Assembly (NCBI RefSeq): GCF_000233715.2
Contig: NC_021184.1
Location: 1,822,001-1,886,000, forward strand
From: Desulfoscipio gibsoniae DSM 7213
GTDB taxonomy: Bacteria; Bacillota; Desulfotomaculia; Desulfotomaculales; Desulfallaceae
Reading direction: 5' to 3'
DNA: 64,000 bases
Positions 8,603-19,006 of the stretch are shown here, piece after piece. The position numbers were made by a program, and so were the translations under genes. The notes under the pieces are model-generated. The model ran no database searches. It saw only the letters and a list, made by a program, of their open reading frames with translations, and was not told the DNA's origin. The first letter of the stretch is position 1, and each line of letters starts with the position of its first letter.

Positions 8603-9166
8603 ATGAAAATTTTATTGCATACCTGTTGTGGTCCCTGTACCATTTACCCGTTAAAGGTATTAAGAGCTGATAGTCATGAGGTATACGGTTATTTTAATAA
8701 CCCCAATATTCACCCCTATACCGAGTGGCAAAAAAGGAAAGAAACCCTGCTGGATTATGCCCGGGACAACGATTTACAGGTAATTGTCAACGAAAATTAT
8801 GATTTGGAAGGCTACCTGCGGGAAGTGGTGCACCGGGAAAGTGTGCGCTGCAAGTATTGCTATACTATGCGTCTGCGGCAGGCGGCCAAGGTGGCACGGC
8901 ATGGTAAATTCGATGCTTTCAGTACCACTTTGCTGGTAAGTCCATTTCAAAAACACGATTTAATTGCTGAAATCGGCAGGGCTGTGGGTGAGGAAGCAGG
9001 GGTACCTTTCTATTATAACGATTTCAGGCCGGGTTTTCGGGAAGCTACGGAGGTGTCCCGGTCCCTCAACATGTACAGGCAGCAGTATTGTGGTTGCATA
9101 TACAGTGAAAGGGAACGCTATGACAAGCAATTAAGAAAAAAGTCCAATAAAACCGGGGGACATTGA
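8603..9166 (+). CDS. queH: Epoxyqueuosine reductase QueH
   Basis: QueH carries out the last step of queuosine synthesis, reduction of epoxyqueuosine in tRNA to queuosine, and is the unrelated alternative to QueG. The 187-aa protein has the complete cysteine set of the family: Cys8-Cys9 with Cys12 (HTCCGPC), CKYC at 83-86, and QQYCGC near 160-165, which together hold an iron-sulfur cluster and an additional iron. It opens MKILLHTCCGPC, which is diagnostic. Together with queA and tgt about 2-3 kb downstream it forms a queuosine group; queCDEF are not in the window. Confidence 0.93.
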   Translation: MKILLHTCCGPCTIYPLKVLRADSHEVYGYFNNPNIHPYTEWQKRKETLLDYARDNDLQVIVNENYDLEGYLREVVHRESVRCKYCYTMRLRQAAKVARHGKFDAFSTTLLVSPFQKHDLIAEIGRAVGEEAGVPFYYNDFRPGFREATEVSRSLNMYRQQYCGCIYSERERYDKQLRKKSNKTGGH

Positions 9167-9190
9167 AACACAGGCTGAGGGGGGATAATA

Positions 9191-9415
9191 ATGGATTCCC
9201 TGACGGGTTTGGGGAAGCTTATTTTAATGTTAGGTCTATTTATGGTGATTATTGGTGGTCTTTTGATGGTGGTGGGCAAAATACCCGGACTGGGCAGGCT
9301 GCCCGGTGATATATTCGTGCAGAGGGGTAATTTTACTTTTTATTTTCCGGTGGTCACCATGATCATTGTCAGCCTTGTGTTAACCTTGCTGTTGAACGTA
9401 CTATTTAGAAGATAG
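9191..9415 (+). CDS. Small DUF2905 membrane protein
   Basis: The 74-residue product has two predicted transmembrane helices (about 8-28 and 52-72) separated by the family motif GKIPGLGRLPGDIFVQRGNFTFYFP. This is the DUF2905 family, a two-helix membrane protein of unknown function widespread in Firmicutes and often near ruvB or queA. ATG 9191 follows GAGGGGG. No function can be assigned. Confidence 0.85.
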   Translation: MDSLTGLGKLILMLGLFMVIIGGLLMVVGKIPGLGRLPGDIFVQRGNFTFYFPVVTMIIVSLVLTLLLNVLFRR

Positions 9416-9547
9416 CTGTGCTTTGATAATATTCCATTAGATATTAATTGCGCTATATATACAGATGAACATTGTGCGAGCCGGCAGGAATAAATTCTTT
9501 TTTGTCGAACTTTCCACGATATGGTTATGCGGGGAGGTTCTTTTTTT

Positions 9548-10960
9548 ATGGTGGGTGGTATTAAAACTAAATATCGTTGTGCAGGTTTTTGGATGCTGGC
9601 GGCATTTCTGCTGGTTGTTTTATGGCCGGGTGGTTCGGCTTGGTGTGATGTGCAGGTGGTTCCCCAAACCGTGCGGGTTGGTCTCATGCAAAATACGCCA
9701 CAGGTTTCGTTTGTACTGCAAGGTGCATACAAGGTGATTAACGTTAATACCGGCCAGGTGATTGCCGAGGACGGGGAGGGACAGTGGACTGTTGAATATG
9801 CTGCCGGTCTGTGCCGGGTAACTAAAGATGGCCAGGATGTGGGGTTATATAACGGCCCCATTAAAGCTGAAGGTCTTAATGCCTCTGTAAAAGCGATATT
9901 ATCAGGCGGCGATATACTGCTGCAAAAGGAATCCCTGGCGGGCCTGACGGTACAGGGTGGCGATGTGCATTACATATATGAAAATCAGGCCAACTGTTAT
10001 GCACTTGCCGAAAAAGACCGGCTTAAACAGCTATCCTGGGGGGGATTAAATATTGTTGGCCTTGAAGAGGGCGGTCAGGTAAAACGTTACCGGGGAAATT
10101 TAGAGATCAGGACCTCTGAAAACTACCTGACTGTGATAAACGAATTACCCATTGAGCAGTACTTGTATGGCGTAGTCCCGGCGGAGATGCCTGTGTCGTT
10201 TCCCTCCGAAGCGTTGAAAGCACAGGCGGTGGTGGCACGCAGTTATTTACATGCCCAGCTGGGCAGTTACGCAAGTTTCGGTTTTGATGTGCTGGATAAC
10301 CAGTCCAACCAGGTCTACCAGGGGTATGATGGAGAAAACCCGGTGGCCAGCGGAGCGGTAGACGCTACCAGCGGCATGGTGCTGGCCTATTGTGGCCAGC
10401 CCATTGCAGCGTTTTTCCATTCCTCCAGCGGCGGTTTCACTGAAAATAGTGAAGATGTCTGGTTTGAGACACTTAATTTTATCCGCAGTAAAGAAGATCC
10501 TTACGATAATAACGGCAAACATTATGACTGGTCAGTTACCTATTCGACCGGTGAACTGGTTGCATTAATTAACCAACAGTTGAAAAAGTATATACCAAGC
10601 AGTGAATTTATAGAATTGGCCTCGATAACAGATTTAAAGGAATTGGAACGTACTGCTTCAGGACAAAGAGTTAAAATATTGTTAATTGAGGGTATTGACG
10701 CCGGGGGCAGCCCCCGAGTATATACTATTGCCAATGCCGACCGGGTGCGCAATGTTCTCGGGTTGCGCAGTGCATTATTTACCATGCAAAAGCAAACTGA
10801 CCCCGACGAAGGGATTAGCGGTGTTACATTCAACGGCAGTGGTTCGGGGCACGGGTTGGGCATGTCCCAGTATGGTGCGGCCGGCTGGGCGGGCCAAGGT
10901 TATAGTTTCCAGGACATTTTGCAATACTATTATACAGGCGTTGAGCTAATTAAATATTAA
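9548..10960 (+). CDS. SpoIID/LytB-domain secreted protein
   Basis: With the ATG at 9548 (GGGGAGG at 9531-9537) this is a 470-residue protein with a signal peptide or membrane anchor at residues 10-35. The central and C-terminal part is a SpoIID/LytB domain: [30 protein letters not shown] is spread over residues about 207-235, followed by [18 protein letters not shown] and the C-terminal [17 protein letters not shown]. SpoIID is a lytic transglycosylase that strips glycan during engulfment, and LytB-type relatives modulate cell-wall hydrolases. The protein is larger than SpoIID itself and has an extra N-terminal beta-rich region, so it is a SpoIID-like paralogue rather than certain SpoIID. queA follows 10 bp later. 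Confidence 0.88.
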   Translation: MVGGIKTKYRCAGFWMLAAFLLVVLWPGGSAWCDVQVVPQTVRVGLMQNTPQVSFVLQGAYKVINVNTGQVIAEDGEGQWTVEYAAGLCRVTKDGQDVGLYNGPIKAEGLNASVKAILSGGDILLQKESLAGLTVQGGDVHYIYENQANCYALAEKDRLKQLSWGGLNIVGLEEGGQVKRYRGNLEIRTSENYLTVINELPIEQYLYGVVPAEMPVSFPSEALKAQAVVARSYLHAQLGSYASFGFDVLDNQSNQVYQGYDGENPVASGAVDATSGMVLAYCGQPIAAFFHSSSGGFTENSEDVWFETLNFIRSKEDPYDNNGKHYDWSVTYSTGELVALINQQLKKYIPSSEFIELASITDLKELERTASGQRVKILLIEGIDAGGSPRVYTIANADRVRNVLGLRSALFTMQKQTDPDEGISGVTFNGSGSGHGLGMSQYGAAGWAGQGYSFQDILQYYYTGVELIKY

Positions 10961-10970
10961 GGGGTACTAC

Positions 10971-11993
10971 ATGAGGGTAGCTGATTTTGATTACTACTTG
11001 CCCGATGAATTAATTGCCCAGGAGCCTGCGCCCGTGCGGGATGAATCCAGGCTGATGGTGCTGCATAAAAACGGTGGAGAGCCTGAACACAGGCTGTTTA
11101 AAGATATTGTTGAATATCTTGAACCCCGGGATCTGCTGGTGGTAAATGATACCAAGGTAATTCCGGCACGTCTTTGGGGTAAAAAAGAGGGTACCGGGAC
11201 AACGATAGAAGTACTGTTGCTGACCCGCCGGGATGAGCACACCTGGGAAACGTTGGTGCGTCCCGGGCGGCGCGTACCACCCGGCACCAACATTATATTT
11301 GGCGATGCCATGACAGGTACTGTAATGGCTGTGGTGGATGAAGGGTGCCGTCTGATCAAGTTTCATCATCAAGGTGTATTTGAGGAGTTGCTGGACAGGT
11401 TGGGAGTCATGCCCCTGCCACCATACATAAAAAAACAGCCTGCGGACCCCGGGCGCTATCAGACGGTATATGCCCGGGATCCCGGCTCAGCTGCCGCACC
11501 CACTGCAGGGTTGCATTTTACACCTGAACTGCTGCAAAAGATAAGGGAAAAGGGCATATCAATTGTTCCTGTGCTGTTGCATGTGGGACTGGGTACTTTC
11601 AGGCCGGTTAAAGTGGACGAGGTAACCAGTCACCAGATGCATGCCGAGTATTATTCCGTGCCTGAAGAAACGGCCCGTGTGATTAATGAGACCAAAGCCC
11701 GGGGTGGCCGGGTGATTGCGGTGGGTACCACCACCACCAGGTGCTTGGAAACAGCAGCTCGGGATGATGGTAATGTAAATTCAGGAGCGGGGTGGACTGA
11801 AATATTTATTTATCCCGGCTACAATTTTAAGGCTATAGACGGGCTGGTCACTAATTTTCATTTGCCCCGCAGTACATTGCTAATGATGGTGAGTGCGCTG
11901 GTAGACCGGGAACGGCTGCTGGACGCCTATGCCCGGGCAGTGCGGATGCGCTACCGGTTCTTTAGTTTTGGCGATGCTATGTTAATAATATGA
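10971..11993 (+). CDS. queA: tRNA preQ1(34) S-adenosylmethionine ribosyltransferase-isomerase
   Basis: QueA transfers and isomerises the ribosyl part of S-adenosylmethionine onto preQ1 in tRNA, making epoxyqueuosine, the substrate of QueH. The 340-aa protein begins with the family hallmark [24 protein letters not shown] and has [19 protein letters not shown] and [17 protein letters not shown] in order. Length is typical. It is 10 bp after the SpoIID-like gene and 18 bp before tgt, almost certainly one transcript with tgt and probably with yajC. Confidence 0.97.
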   Translation: MRVADFDYYLPDELIAQEPAPVRDESRLMVLHKNGGEPEHRLFKDIVEYLEPRDLLVVNDTKVIPARLWGKKEGTGTTIEVLLLTRRDEHTWETLVRPGRRVPPGTNIIFGDAMTGTVMAVVDEGCRLIKFHHQGVFEELLDRLGVMPLPPYIKKQPADPGRYQTVYARDPGSAAAPTAGLHFTPELLQKIREKGISIVPVLLHVGLGTFRPVKVDEVTSHQMHAEYYSVPEETARVINETKARGGRVIAVGTTTTRCLETAARDDGNVNSGAGWTEIFIYPGYNFKAIDGLVTNFHLPRSTLLMMVSALVDRERLLDAYARAVRMRYRFFSFGDAMLII

Positions 11994-13124
<1,131 letters not shown>

Positions 13125-13235
13125 ATAAACTATTTTACATTAAATTACAATAGGAAAATAAAAAAAGGGAAATGAATAATAATAAAGAATTAGTACATGT
13201 TTGATTTATAATTGGGAAGGAGGGAGAAAAACACA

Positions 13236-13526
13236 GTGAATGAAACCACTATCGGCATTTTATATATAGTCGGTTTATTTGCCTTGCTCTGGTTCCTAAT
13301 GATTAGGCCCCAGCAGCAGCGTCAAAAAAAGCACGCGCAAATGGTGTCCAACATTAAGGTAAATGACCGCATTGTTACAGTGGGTGGCATCTATGGTACC
13401 ATTATCAAGGTTAAGGAAGACACTTTTATTTTAAGAATAGCTGAAAGCGTGCGTATCGAAATACTGAAAAGTGCTGTTGCACAAATTGTTTCGAGCGGCG
13501 ATGACAGCGATAATAACAAGGATTAA
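13236..13526 (+). CDS. yajC: Preprotein translocase accessory subunit YajC
   Basis: The 96-residue protein has one N-terminal transmembrane helix (about 6-23) followed by the signature MIRPQQQRQKKHAQM and a small soluble domain with VNDRIVTVGGIYGTI. YajC associates with SecDF in the holotranslocon. The start is GTG 13236, placed ten bases after GAAGGAGGGA. A terminator follows directly, so secDF expression needs read-through or a separate promoter. Confidence 0.94.
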   Translation: MNETTIGILYIVGLFALLWFLMIRPQQQRQKKHAQMVSNIKVNDRIVTVGGIYGTIIKVKEDTFILRIAESVRIEILKSAVAQIVSSGDDSDNNKD

Positions 13527-13533
13527 TTATTGG

Positions 13534-13557
13534 GAGTAGACCCGGTCTACTCTTTTT
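13534..13557 (+). terminator. Rho-independent terminator after yajC
   Basis: An 8-bp stem GAGTAGAC/GTCTACTC with a three-base loop is followed by TTTTTG. Confidence 0.85.
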
Positions 13558-13594
13558 GTTGATTATTTTTGCAGCATGGGGAGGGCAATTGTGT

Positions 13595-14254
13595 TTGATA
13601 ACCGTTGATGATGTAAAAAAGAATCCCATATTGGACAGTTTTATTCGCAAGGGTAACGAATTTTTGGGTGCTATGGGTTATACAGAACACAGTTACCGGC
13701 ATATTAACCTGGTATCCAGTATTTCCAAGAATATTCTGGACAAGCTGGGCTACAGTAAGCGGGAGGCTGAACTGGCGGCCATTGCGGGTTATTTGCATGA
13801 CGTGGGTAATGTGGTGAGCAGAAACGATCACGGTATCTCAGGTGCCACTATATGCTGTCCCATATTGTTACAAATGGGCATGAATCCCGATGAAGTGGCC
13901 ATTGTTATATCAGCTATCGCCAATCACGAGGAGCAATACGGACAGCCCGTCAGCACAGTTGCGGCGGCCCTGATACTGGCGGACAAGTCAGACGTGCACC
14001 GCTCCCGGGTGCGCAACCAGGAATTTGCCACCTTTGATATACACGACCGGGTTAATTATGCCGTGGAAAACTCCCTTGTTTGGGTGGACGAAAAGAAGCG
14101 GACTGTTACCATGGAGCTGACTATCAATATAGAAATAACACCTGTGATGGAGTATTTCGAAATTTTTTTAACCAGAATGATATTATGCAGAAGGGCGGCG
14201 GTATTTTTAAACTGTGTATTTGAGCTGGTGGTCAACGGAGCCAAGTTACTGTAA
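13595..14254 (+). CDS. HD-domain phosphohydrolase between yajC and secD
   Basis: The 219-residue protein contains an HD domain: His32 in EHSYRH, the His68-Asp69 pair in GYLHDVGN, His79 in DHG and a further histidine in IANHEEQYG near 110. The pattern YTEHSYRHINLV...LHDVGNV resembles HD proteins acting on nucleotides or phosphoesters; substrate is unknown. No start ATG is available; TTG 13595 (or 13589) lies just after GGGGAGGG. It stands alone between the yajC terminator and secD, a position seen for such HD proteins in Desulfotomaculum-type genomes as far as I recall. The C-terminal region (residues 130-219) has no motif I recognise. Confidence 0.8.
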   Translation: MITVDDVKKNPILDSFIRKGNEFLGAMGYTEHSYRHINLVSSISKNILDKLGYSKREAELAAIAGYLHDVGNVVSRNDHGISGATICCPILLQMGMNPDEVAIVISAIANHEEQYGQPVSTVAAALILADKSDVHRSRVRNQEFATFDIHDRVNYAVENSLVWVDEKKRTVTMELTINIEITPVMEYFEIFLTRMILCRRAAVFLNCVFELVVNGAKLL

Positions 14255-14277
14255 TTGAGCTAAGGGGGAGAGACAAA

Positions 14278-15519
14278 ATGAGATGGAGTAAGCTATTGAC
14301 CATGGCCGCCATTATACTGGTCATCGCAGCCTTGGGTATAACAGCGGCGGTACCGCTGCCGATCTTCAAGGATGTGACATGGCTGCCCTGGGGCAAGGAC
14401 ATTATCCTTGGTCTTGATTTGCAGGGCGGGGTGCATGTGGTGTTGGAGGCTAAGGACACGCCCAATGCCGAAGTTAACGATGAAAGTATGAAAAGGGCGC
14501 AGGCTGTATTAGAAAGAAGGATTAATGAAACCGGGGTAGCTGAGCCCGTTATCCAACGCCAGGGCGATCGAAGAATCATTGTGGAGCTTGCGGGGATAGA
14601 TGACCCCGAAAAGGCTGTTATAGATTTAATACAGCCGGCTTATCTGGAATTTAAAAATGAGCTGGGCCAGACCATTATAACAGGTGCAGATTTAAAGGAC
14701 GCCCTGGAGGCCCGGGATCCCAATACAGGTCAGGTTGAGGTAGACCTGACGTTTACATCCGAGGGTACCCGAAAATTTGCCCAGGCTACCATGGCCAACG
14801 TAGATAAGCCCATCGGCATATACTTGGATGAACAGTTGCTGCAAAACCCGGTGGTCTCGGAGCCTATCACAAATGGCCAGGCTAGAATCACAGGTTATGA
14901 AAACCTGGAAGAGGCGCATACCATTGCTATACTGCTGCGCTCCGGTGCATTACCTGTGCAGCTTGATGTGATGGAAAAGCGGACTGTGGGCCCGCAGTTG
15001 GGCAAGGATTCCCTGGATAGATCCATTAATGCAGGTATCGTGGGTATTGTGGCTATTTTGGTGTTTATGCTTGTTTATTATCGTATCCCCGGCTTAATTG
15101 CCGATTTGGCGCTGATTTTTTATGCACTGGTTGTGTTGGCCATATTTATCGGCATCCATGCCACTATGACGCTGCCCGGCATTGCTGGTTTTCTATTATC
15201 CCTGGGTATAGCTGTGGACGCCAATGTAATTATCTTCGAGCGGATTAAGGAAGAACTGCGTACCGGTAAAAGTATTCGTTCCGCCATTGATTCAGGCTTT
15301 AAGCGGGGCTTTGTGGCCGTTTTCGATGCCAATGTCACCACGTTGATTGGCGCCGCTGTGTTATATTTTTTCGGCACCAGTTTAATCCGTGGTTTTGCCG
15401 TGACGCTTAGCATTGGTATTCTGGTCAGTATGTTCACAGCCATCACCATGACCAGGTGGATGCTGCACCTGGCCGCTGCCAGCAATTCAGTTAAAGATCC
15501 TCGCTATTATGGCGCTTAA
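14278..15519 (+). CDS. secD: Protein translocase subunit SecD
   Basis: SecD is the larger half of the proton-driven SecDF complex that helps pull secreted proteins across the membrane. The 413-residue product has an N-terminal helix (9-29), the D1 motif GLDLQGGVHVVLEA (about 43-56), the periplasmic-type P1 region and five C-terminal helices, ending with the conserved GIAVDANVIIFERIKEELRTGKS segment near 310-333. The length is at the short end for SecD, normal for Clostridia. secF follows after 14 bp. Confidence 0.96.
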   Translation: MRWSKLLTMAAIILVIAALGITAAVPLPIFKDVTWLPWGKDIILGLDLQGGVHVVLEAKDTPNAEVNDESMKRAQAVLERRINETGVAEPVIQRQGDRRIIVELAGIDDPEKAVIDLIQPAYLEFKNELGQTIITGADLKDALEARDPNTGQVEVDLTFTSEGTRKFAQATMANVDKPIGIYLDEQLLQNPVVSEPITNGQARITGYENLEEAHTIAILLRSGALPVQLDVMEKRTVGPQLGKDSLDRSINAGIVGIVAILVFMLVYYRIPGLIADLALIFYALVVLAIFIGIHATMTLPGIAGFLLSLGIAVDANVIIFERIKEELRTGKSIRSAIDSGFKRGFVAVFDANVTTLIGAAVLYFFGTSLIRGFAVTLSIGILVSMFTAITMTRWMLHLAAASNSVKDPRYYGA

Positions 15520-15533
15520 GGGGGGCGGGACAA

Positions 15534-16400
15534 ATGTTTAACTTTATGAAGCACAGAAAGATTTGGTATATTATTTCGTTGTTGATTATATTGCCGGGAC
15601 TGTTCTCTATAGCGACGCGGGGTTTCAACCTGGGCATTGATTTCACCGGTGGTAATCTTGTGGAAGTTCGGCTGGAGCAGGACGTCAAGATTGATCAAGT
15701 GCGCAGTGTAGTTGAGGAGTTGGGTTTCGCGGCTGCCCGCAACATACAGAAAAGTGGTACCAACGATTATATGATTAGAACCCGGGAGCTTACCGAAGAA
15801 GAAAGCGCTACTTTAATTTCGACCTTGGAGCAAAAGGTGGGAGAGGTTAATTTACTGCGCAATGACCGGGTGGGGCCGGTGATCGGCAGGGAATTAACCA
15901 TGAATGCAATTTGGGCCTTGCTGATTGCAGCGGCGCTGATGATTGTATATATGACCTTTCGCTTTGAATTTAAACAGGGTGTGGCGGCAGTAACCGGATT
16001 ACTTCATGACGTGCTGGTAGTTTTGGGGATATTCTCCATATTGCAGATTGAAGTGGATAGCGCCTTTGTGGCAGCTATATTGACCATCGTTGGTTATTCC
16101 ATTAATAACACGATTGTTATTTTTGACCGTGTCAGGGAAAATTTGAGGACGCGCAAGAAAGGTGAAGCTCTGGAGGATTTGGTCAACGTTAGTTTGTGGC
16201 AAACCATGGCCCGTTCCATTAATACTGTAGTGGCGGTGTTATTTGTGCTGTTGGCCTTGTATCTGCTGGGTGGCACTACCATTAAAAATTTTGTACTGGC
16301 CTTGATAATAGGTGTGACCAGCGGTTTCTATTCTTCAATGCTTACTGCCAGCCCGTTATGGGTTGAATTAAGGTTAATGGAAAAAAAGACAGGTAAGTAA
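15534..16400 (+). CDS. secF: Protein translocase subunit SecF
   Basis: SecF pairs with SecD. The 288-residue protein has an N-terminal helix (residues 12-28), the D1-like motif GIDFTGGNLVEVR (34-46), and five helices in the C-terminal half with the conserved VGYSINNTIVIFDRVRENLR near 187-206. It is a separate gene rather than a SecDF fusion as in Bacillus. No gene follows for 235 bp, and a terminator is found at 16459. Confidence 0.96.
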   Translation: MFNFMKHRKIWYIISLLIILPGLFSIATRGFNLGIDFTGGNLVEVRLEQDVKIDQVRSVVEELGFAAARNIQKSGTNDYMIRTRELTEEESATLISTLEQKVGEVNLLRNDRVGPVIGRELTMNAIWALLIAAALMIVYMTFRFEFKQGVAAVTGLLHDVLVVLGIFSILQIEVDSAFVAAILTIVGYSINNTIVIFDRVRENLRTRKKGEALEDLVNVSLWQTMARSINTVVAVLFVLLALYLLGGTTIKNFVLALIIGVTSGFYSSMLTASPLWVELRLMEKKTGK

Positions 16401-16458
16401 AGAGGCTGAGTTTGTTTGACGTACAATGGATATATGATAATAAGATAATAAGTGAGAT

Positions 16459-16503
16459 AGCGTCTTGGTAGGGTTAAATACATGTCCAGGACGCTTTTTT
16501 TTT
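16459..16503 (+). terminator. Rho-independent terminator after secF
   Basis: A 10-bp stem with one G-T pair (AGCGTCTTGG with CCAGGACGCT) is followed by nine T residues. Confidence 0.88.
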
Positions 16504-16635
16504 GGTTTTTTTCAGGTGTTATAGTCTATTGGGTCCATTTTATAGTTGCTAAGGGTATAATAAAAGGTTTTTACTCAACGTTTATTTTTTTGTCTGGCCC
16601 TGGGCAAATTAAAAATAGTTTGGAGGGTTAAGGAA

Positions 16636-17001
16636 ATGATTAAACAAAAGCTCAAATCACGCAAGTATTTTTTGGCACCAGGCGTGATTGGACAATGGGA
16701 ACCGGGAAAACAGGATAAAGTTTTACAATCTCTAGAAAATAAGATTAAAGAGCTGGCTATTAACATGGAAAAGATGAAACTGGCCGAATATGTGGAATTG
16801 CTGGAAAAACCTTATAAGCTGATGTATGTTAATTTTATTAGTGGTATTGCCAGGGGGTTGGGTATTGCCATTGGTTTTGCCATTTTGGGGGCGATAATTG
16901 TTTTAATTTTGCAAAGGCTGGTGGCGTTAAATCTGCCTGTCATTGGCGACTTCATTGCCGATTTAGTAAAAATAGTGCAATTGCAGCTGGGTAAAAAATA
17001 A
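16636..17001 (+). CDS. DUF5665-type small membrane protein
   Basis: This 121-aa protein has an extended polar N-terminus (residues 1-50, basic with a short coiled segment), then the family block KLAEYVELLEKPYKLMYVNFISGIARGLGIAIGF spread over about 55-85, one long hydrophobic helix (77-97) and an amphipathic C-terminus. That arrangement matches DUF5665, a family of unknown function common in spore-forming Firmicutes. It precedes the YteA-like gene by 14 bp, so the two are probably cotranscribed. No function is known to me. Confidence 0.75.
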   Translation: MIKQKLKSRKYFLAPGVIGQWEPGKQDKVLQSLENKIKELAINMEKMKLAEYVELLEKPYKLMYVNFISGIARGLGIAIGFAILGAIIVLILQRLVALNLPVIGDFIADLVKIVQLQLGKK

Positions 17002-17015
17002 CAGGAGGTGTAGCG

Positions 17016-17717
17016 ATGGAACAGGGATTATTGGATGATTTCAAAAGTCAATTAGAGCAGGATAAAAACAATTTAATGCAAACTATTAACTATATTGACG
17101 ATGGTGGGTTGGGCGTATCTCTATCGGAATCTGTGGAGGAGCTGTCCACCTATGACCAGCACCCTGCGGACGTGGGCACCGAAGTTTTTGAGCGTAGTAA
17201 AGACTTTGCTCTACGTGAGGACGCTATGATTAAAGTGCAGGCCATCGATCATGCCATGCAAAGAATGGAAAACGGAACTTATGGTGTATGTGAAGTATGC
17301 GGCAAGGCAATACCCCTGGAAAGGCTGCGGGCAGTGCCTTATACTACCCAGTGTGTCCAATGCCGGGCGCAGGTTGAAGAACCTTCTCACAGAAAAAATG
17401 TACGCCCGGTAGAGGAGGATGTTTTGGAGCCGCCCTTTGCTCGTACTTTTAATGACCCTACCGATAAAAGTGGTTATGACGGAGAAGACGCCTGGCAGGA
17501 TGTGGCTAGATGGCAGGAACACTCGCCCCTGTCCGGGGCCGGTGCTTACTATGGTAGTGGCGAGTTTGGCGGGGATGATGCCGGTGATACTGATTTAATT
17601 GACCATGTACCCTATGAGGTGGGTAGCGACGGCAATTTCTATGAAAGTACACGGAATATGGATGACGAAACCGATCCTGCAGAAACAATCGATGTTGGTA
17701 TGGAAGATAAAGAATAG
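17016..17717 (+). CDS. YteA-type DksA/TraR zinc-finger protein
   Basis: The 233-residue product starts with an acidic coiled-coil-prone region and has a DksA/TraR-type four-cysteine zinc finger, Cys92/Cys95 (YGVCEVCGKAI) and Cys113/Cys116 (QCVQC), followed by a long acidic tail with few recognisable motifs. This is the layout of Bacillus YteA, a sporulation-associated protein. DksA relatives bind RNA polymerase through the secondary channel, but that activity has not been shown for YteA-type proteins to my knowledge. RBS AGGAGGTG precedes ATG 17016. Confidence 0.85.
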   Translation: MEQGLLDDFKSQLEQDKNNLMQTINYIDDGGLGVSLSESVEELSTYDQHPADVGTEVFERSKDFALREDAMIKVQAIDHAMQRMENGTYGVCEVCGKAIPLERLRAVPYTTQCVQCRAQVEEPSHRKNVRPVEEDVLEPPFARTFNDPTDKSGYDGEDAWQDVARWQEHSPLSGAGAYYGSGEFGGDDAGDTDLIDHVPYEVGSDGNFYESTRNMDDETDPAETIDVGMEDKE

Positions 17718-17834
17718 TAGGGATAAATTCCTATTGTCATTGAAACGGGCTCCGACATATGATATATTAAAAATAACTATAAAGTCAGGCTGGAAAATTA
17801 TATTTCACAGCCGGGCCTTAAGGCAGCGGATATG

Positions 17835-17890
17835 CCCGCGGGACTTCATCTTGGCTCTTAAGATGATGGGCCCCCGGGTATTATTTTTGC
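17835..17890 (+). terminator. Long hairpin with T-rich tail between yteA-like gene and CDF transporter gene
   Basis: CCCGCGGGACTTCATCTT pairs with AAGATGATGGGCCCCCGGG with a few mismatches, forming an extended stem that ends in TATTATTTTT. It can terminate the upstream operon, or it may be an attenuator for the downstream transporter because it sits only 50 bp before that start. Confidence 0.7.
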
Positions 17891-17938
17891 CGGTAAAAAA
17901 GCGTTGTGGGTGCTGGATTATATAGGGGGAAGGATAAT

Positions 17939-18901
17939 ATGTATGCTGAAGAGAAAATAAAAGTAGCTCGTCTTTCCATCATTTCCAATTCCATATTAAC
18001 AGCTGGCAAATTAGGCGTTGGATTGTCCATGAATTCAATCAGCGTAATATCCGAGGCCATTCATTCGGGGTTGGACTTAATAGCGGCCCTGATCGCCTTT
18101 GCGTCAGTACGGGAATCCAATAAACCGGCTGATGACATGCACAGGTATGGTCACGGTAAATTTGAAAACCTGGCGGCCATCATTGAAGCGGTTTTAATAC
18201 TGGTGGCTGCTGGCTTTATTATTAATGAAGCAATCACTAAAATACATGAAACCGCGCAAATTAAGTCGCTGGGTCTGGGTGCCGTAATCATGGGCGTATC
18301 AGCATTAATGAATCTTTTTGTTTCTTCCAAATTGATGAAAGTTGCCAAAAAGTCTGATTCTCCAGCACTGGCTGCTGATGCCTGGCACTTGCGTACCGAT
18401 GTTTTAACGTCACTGGGTGTATTAGCGGGTATAGGTCTAATAAAGCTAACCGGCTGGCATATAGTTGACCCGTTAATTGCTATTTTGGTGGCTCTATTAA
18501 TCTTAAAGGCGGCCTATGATTTGTTGAGGGAATCCCTGGGCAGTATGCTGGACGTTCGGTTGCCCGACAGCGAAGAACAAGTGATTAGAGAAGTACTACA
18601 TTCCTATGCTGACCGGTTTGTTGACTACCGAAATCTTCGCACCCGTAAGGCAGGACCGCAGCGATATATGGATTTTAATTTAATTGTGCCGCGGGGGAAA
18701 AAGATCATTACTACCCATACTTTGTGTGACAGTATTGAACGGGATTTGCACCAGCATTTGCCGGGGGTGGAAGTAATTATTCATGTCGAACCTTGTGTAC
18801 CTGAGGCGGGTGATTGTGATATTTGCCGGGCGCGTATAAAATTTCAAACGGAAGATATTAATTGTTCTTGCAAGGTATGTGATAAATGCTATGATAGATA
18901 A
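17939..18901 (+). CDS. Cation diffusion facilitator metal efflux protein with Cys-rich C-terminal tail
   Basis: CDF transporters exchange divalent metal ions for protons across the inner membrane. The 320-aa protein has six hydrophobic segments and the paired metal sites HxxxD at residues 42-46 (HSGLD) and 150-154 (HLRTD), the second being typical of zinc/cadmium or iron/manganese groups with His rather than DxxxD. The cytoplasmic domain follows from about 210. The last 35 residues are odd: seven cysteines in a CVPEAGDCDIC and CSCKVCDKC pattern, which could bind metal or a cluster. Start ATG 17939 was chosen over GTG 17906 because GGGGGAAGG precedes it. Confidence 0.9.
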   Translation: MYAEEKIKVARLSIISNSILTAGKLGVGLSMNSISVISEAIHSGLDLIAALIAFASVRESNKPADDMHRYGHGKFENLAAIIEAVLILVAAGFIINEAITKIHETAQIKSLGLGAVIMGVSALMNLFVSSKLMKVAKKSDSPALAADAWHLRTDVLTSLGVLAGIGLIKLTGWHIVDPLIAILVALLILKAAYDLLRESLGSMLDVRLPDSEEQVIREVLHSYADRFVDYRNLRTRKAGPQRYMDFNLIVPRGKKIITTHTLCDSIERDLHQHLPGVEVIIHVEPCVPEAGDCDICRARIKFQTEDINCSCKVCDKCYDR

Positions 18902-19006
18902 TGTTTTTAGTTTGGTTACCCCTTAATAAACTGATTATTCCCGTATAGTAAAGAAAAGATTTACTTTGGGAAGGAGCGATGGAAGCACCAGAGGGAGTGT
19001 GGCAGT

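Noticed and set aside
17718-17938. NiCo or yybP-ykoY riboswitch before the CDF gene
   Set aside because: The expected conserved segments (for example repeated GGGACAGG) are missing.
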